Below, piece after piece: positions 5,075-5,083 of a stretch of 5,083 nucleotides of DNA (position 1 is its first letter; each line of letters starts with the position of its first letter). The notes under the pieces are model-generated. The model was not told the origin of the DNA. It saw nothing but the letters and a program-made list of their open reading frames with translations, and did not search any database. Location of the stretch: contig CAMLOB010000350.1 of NCBI GenBank assembly GCA_946481475.1, positions 1 to 5,083 of the forward strand, read 5' to 3'. This DNA comes from an uncultured Chlorobiota bacterium (GTDB taxonomy: Bacteria; Bacteroidota; Kapaibacteriia; OLB7). Made by a program: the position numbers and the translations under genes.

Positions 5075-5083
5075 TCCAGTTGC

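Larger units (their letters stand above)
4614..5083. other. AT-rich intergenic region with no convincing gene
   Basis: About 470 bases from the terminator to the window edge contain frequent stops in all frames and no credible start with coding sequence. It is very AT-rich in places (25% G+C in the line starting at 4741). Visible items are a small hairpin near 4897-4917, direct repeats at 4984-5037 and a ribosome-binding-like motif at the right edge. It may be the long leader or promoter region of a gene beyond the window. Confidence 0.55.

Overview
The window most likely comes from a Bacteroidota-type bacterium or a mobile element living in one. This is an inference from protein resemblance. 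The short excisionase-like helix-turn-helix protein, the small protein starting MNDEMIEAMESDYARGFNDGY and the coupling-protein ATPase all look like sets I associate with conjugative regions of that phylum. Weak or absent ribosome binding sites in front of some genes agree with it. No rRNA, tRNA, CRISPR array, transposase, integrase or relaxase was seen.

Layout: (1) 1-806, minus strand, the N-terminal 268 residues of an exported, beta-rich protein that runs off the left edge. (2) 870-3808, minus strand, a compact four-gene operon. In transcription order it holds a helix-turn-helix DNA-binding protein (3808-3539), a small conserved hypothetical protein with a charged tail (3536-3189), a VirD4/TraG-type type IV coupling ATPase (3199-1688) and a multi-pass membrane protein (1688-870). 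Neighbouring genes are separated by 2 bases or overlap by 11 and 1 bases, so translation is probably coupled. (3) 3809-4369, an AT-richer gap with a leader hairpin, an 18-base perfect palindrome and smaller inverted repeats. (4) 4370-4567, plus strand, a self-contained 65-residue gene with its own promoter, Shine-Dalgarno sequence and strong intrinsic terminator. (5) 4614-5083, a gap ending in a purine-rich ribosome-binding-like motif that points at a gene starting at or just past the right edge.

The operon looks like a DNA-transfer module. The coupling ATPase has clear Walker A and Walker B motifs and a TraM-recognition-like C-terminal region, but no N-terminal membrane anchor. The next gene encodes a membrane protein whose start codon shares a base with the ATPase stop codon. 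The simplest reading is a two-part coupling apparatus, a soluble motor plus a separate membrane partner, with the helix-turn-helix protein as regulator or accessory DNA-binding factor. Base composition is mosaic. Hand-counted 60-base lines give about 75% and 57% G+C inside the ATPase gene (2641, 2881), 52% in the membrane gene (1381), 42% in the left gene (541) and 25% in the right gap (4741). This fits a transferred block in AT-richer surroundings.
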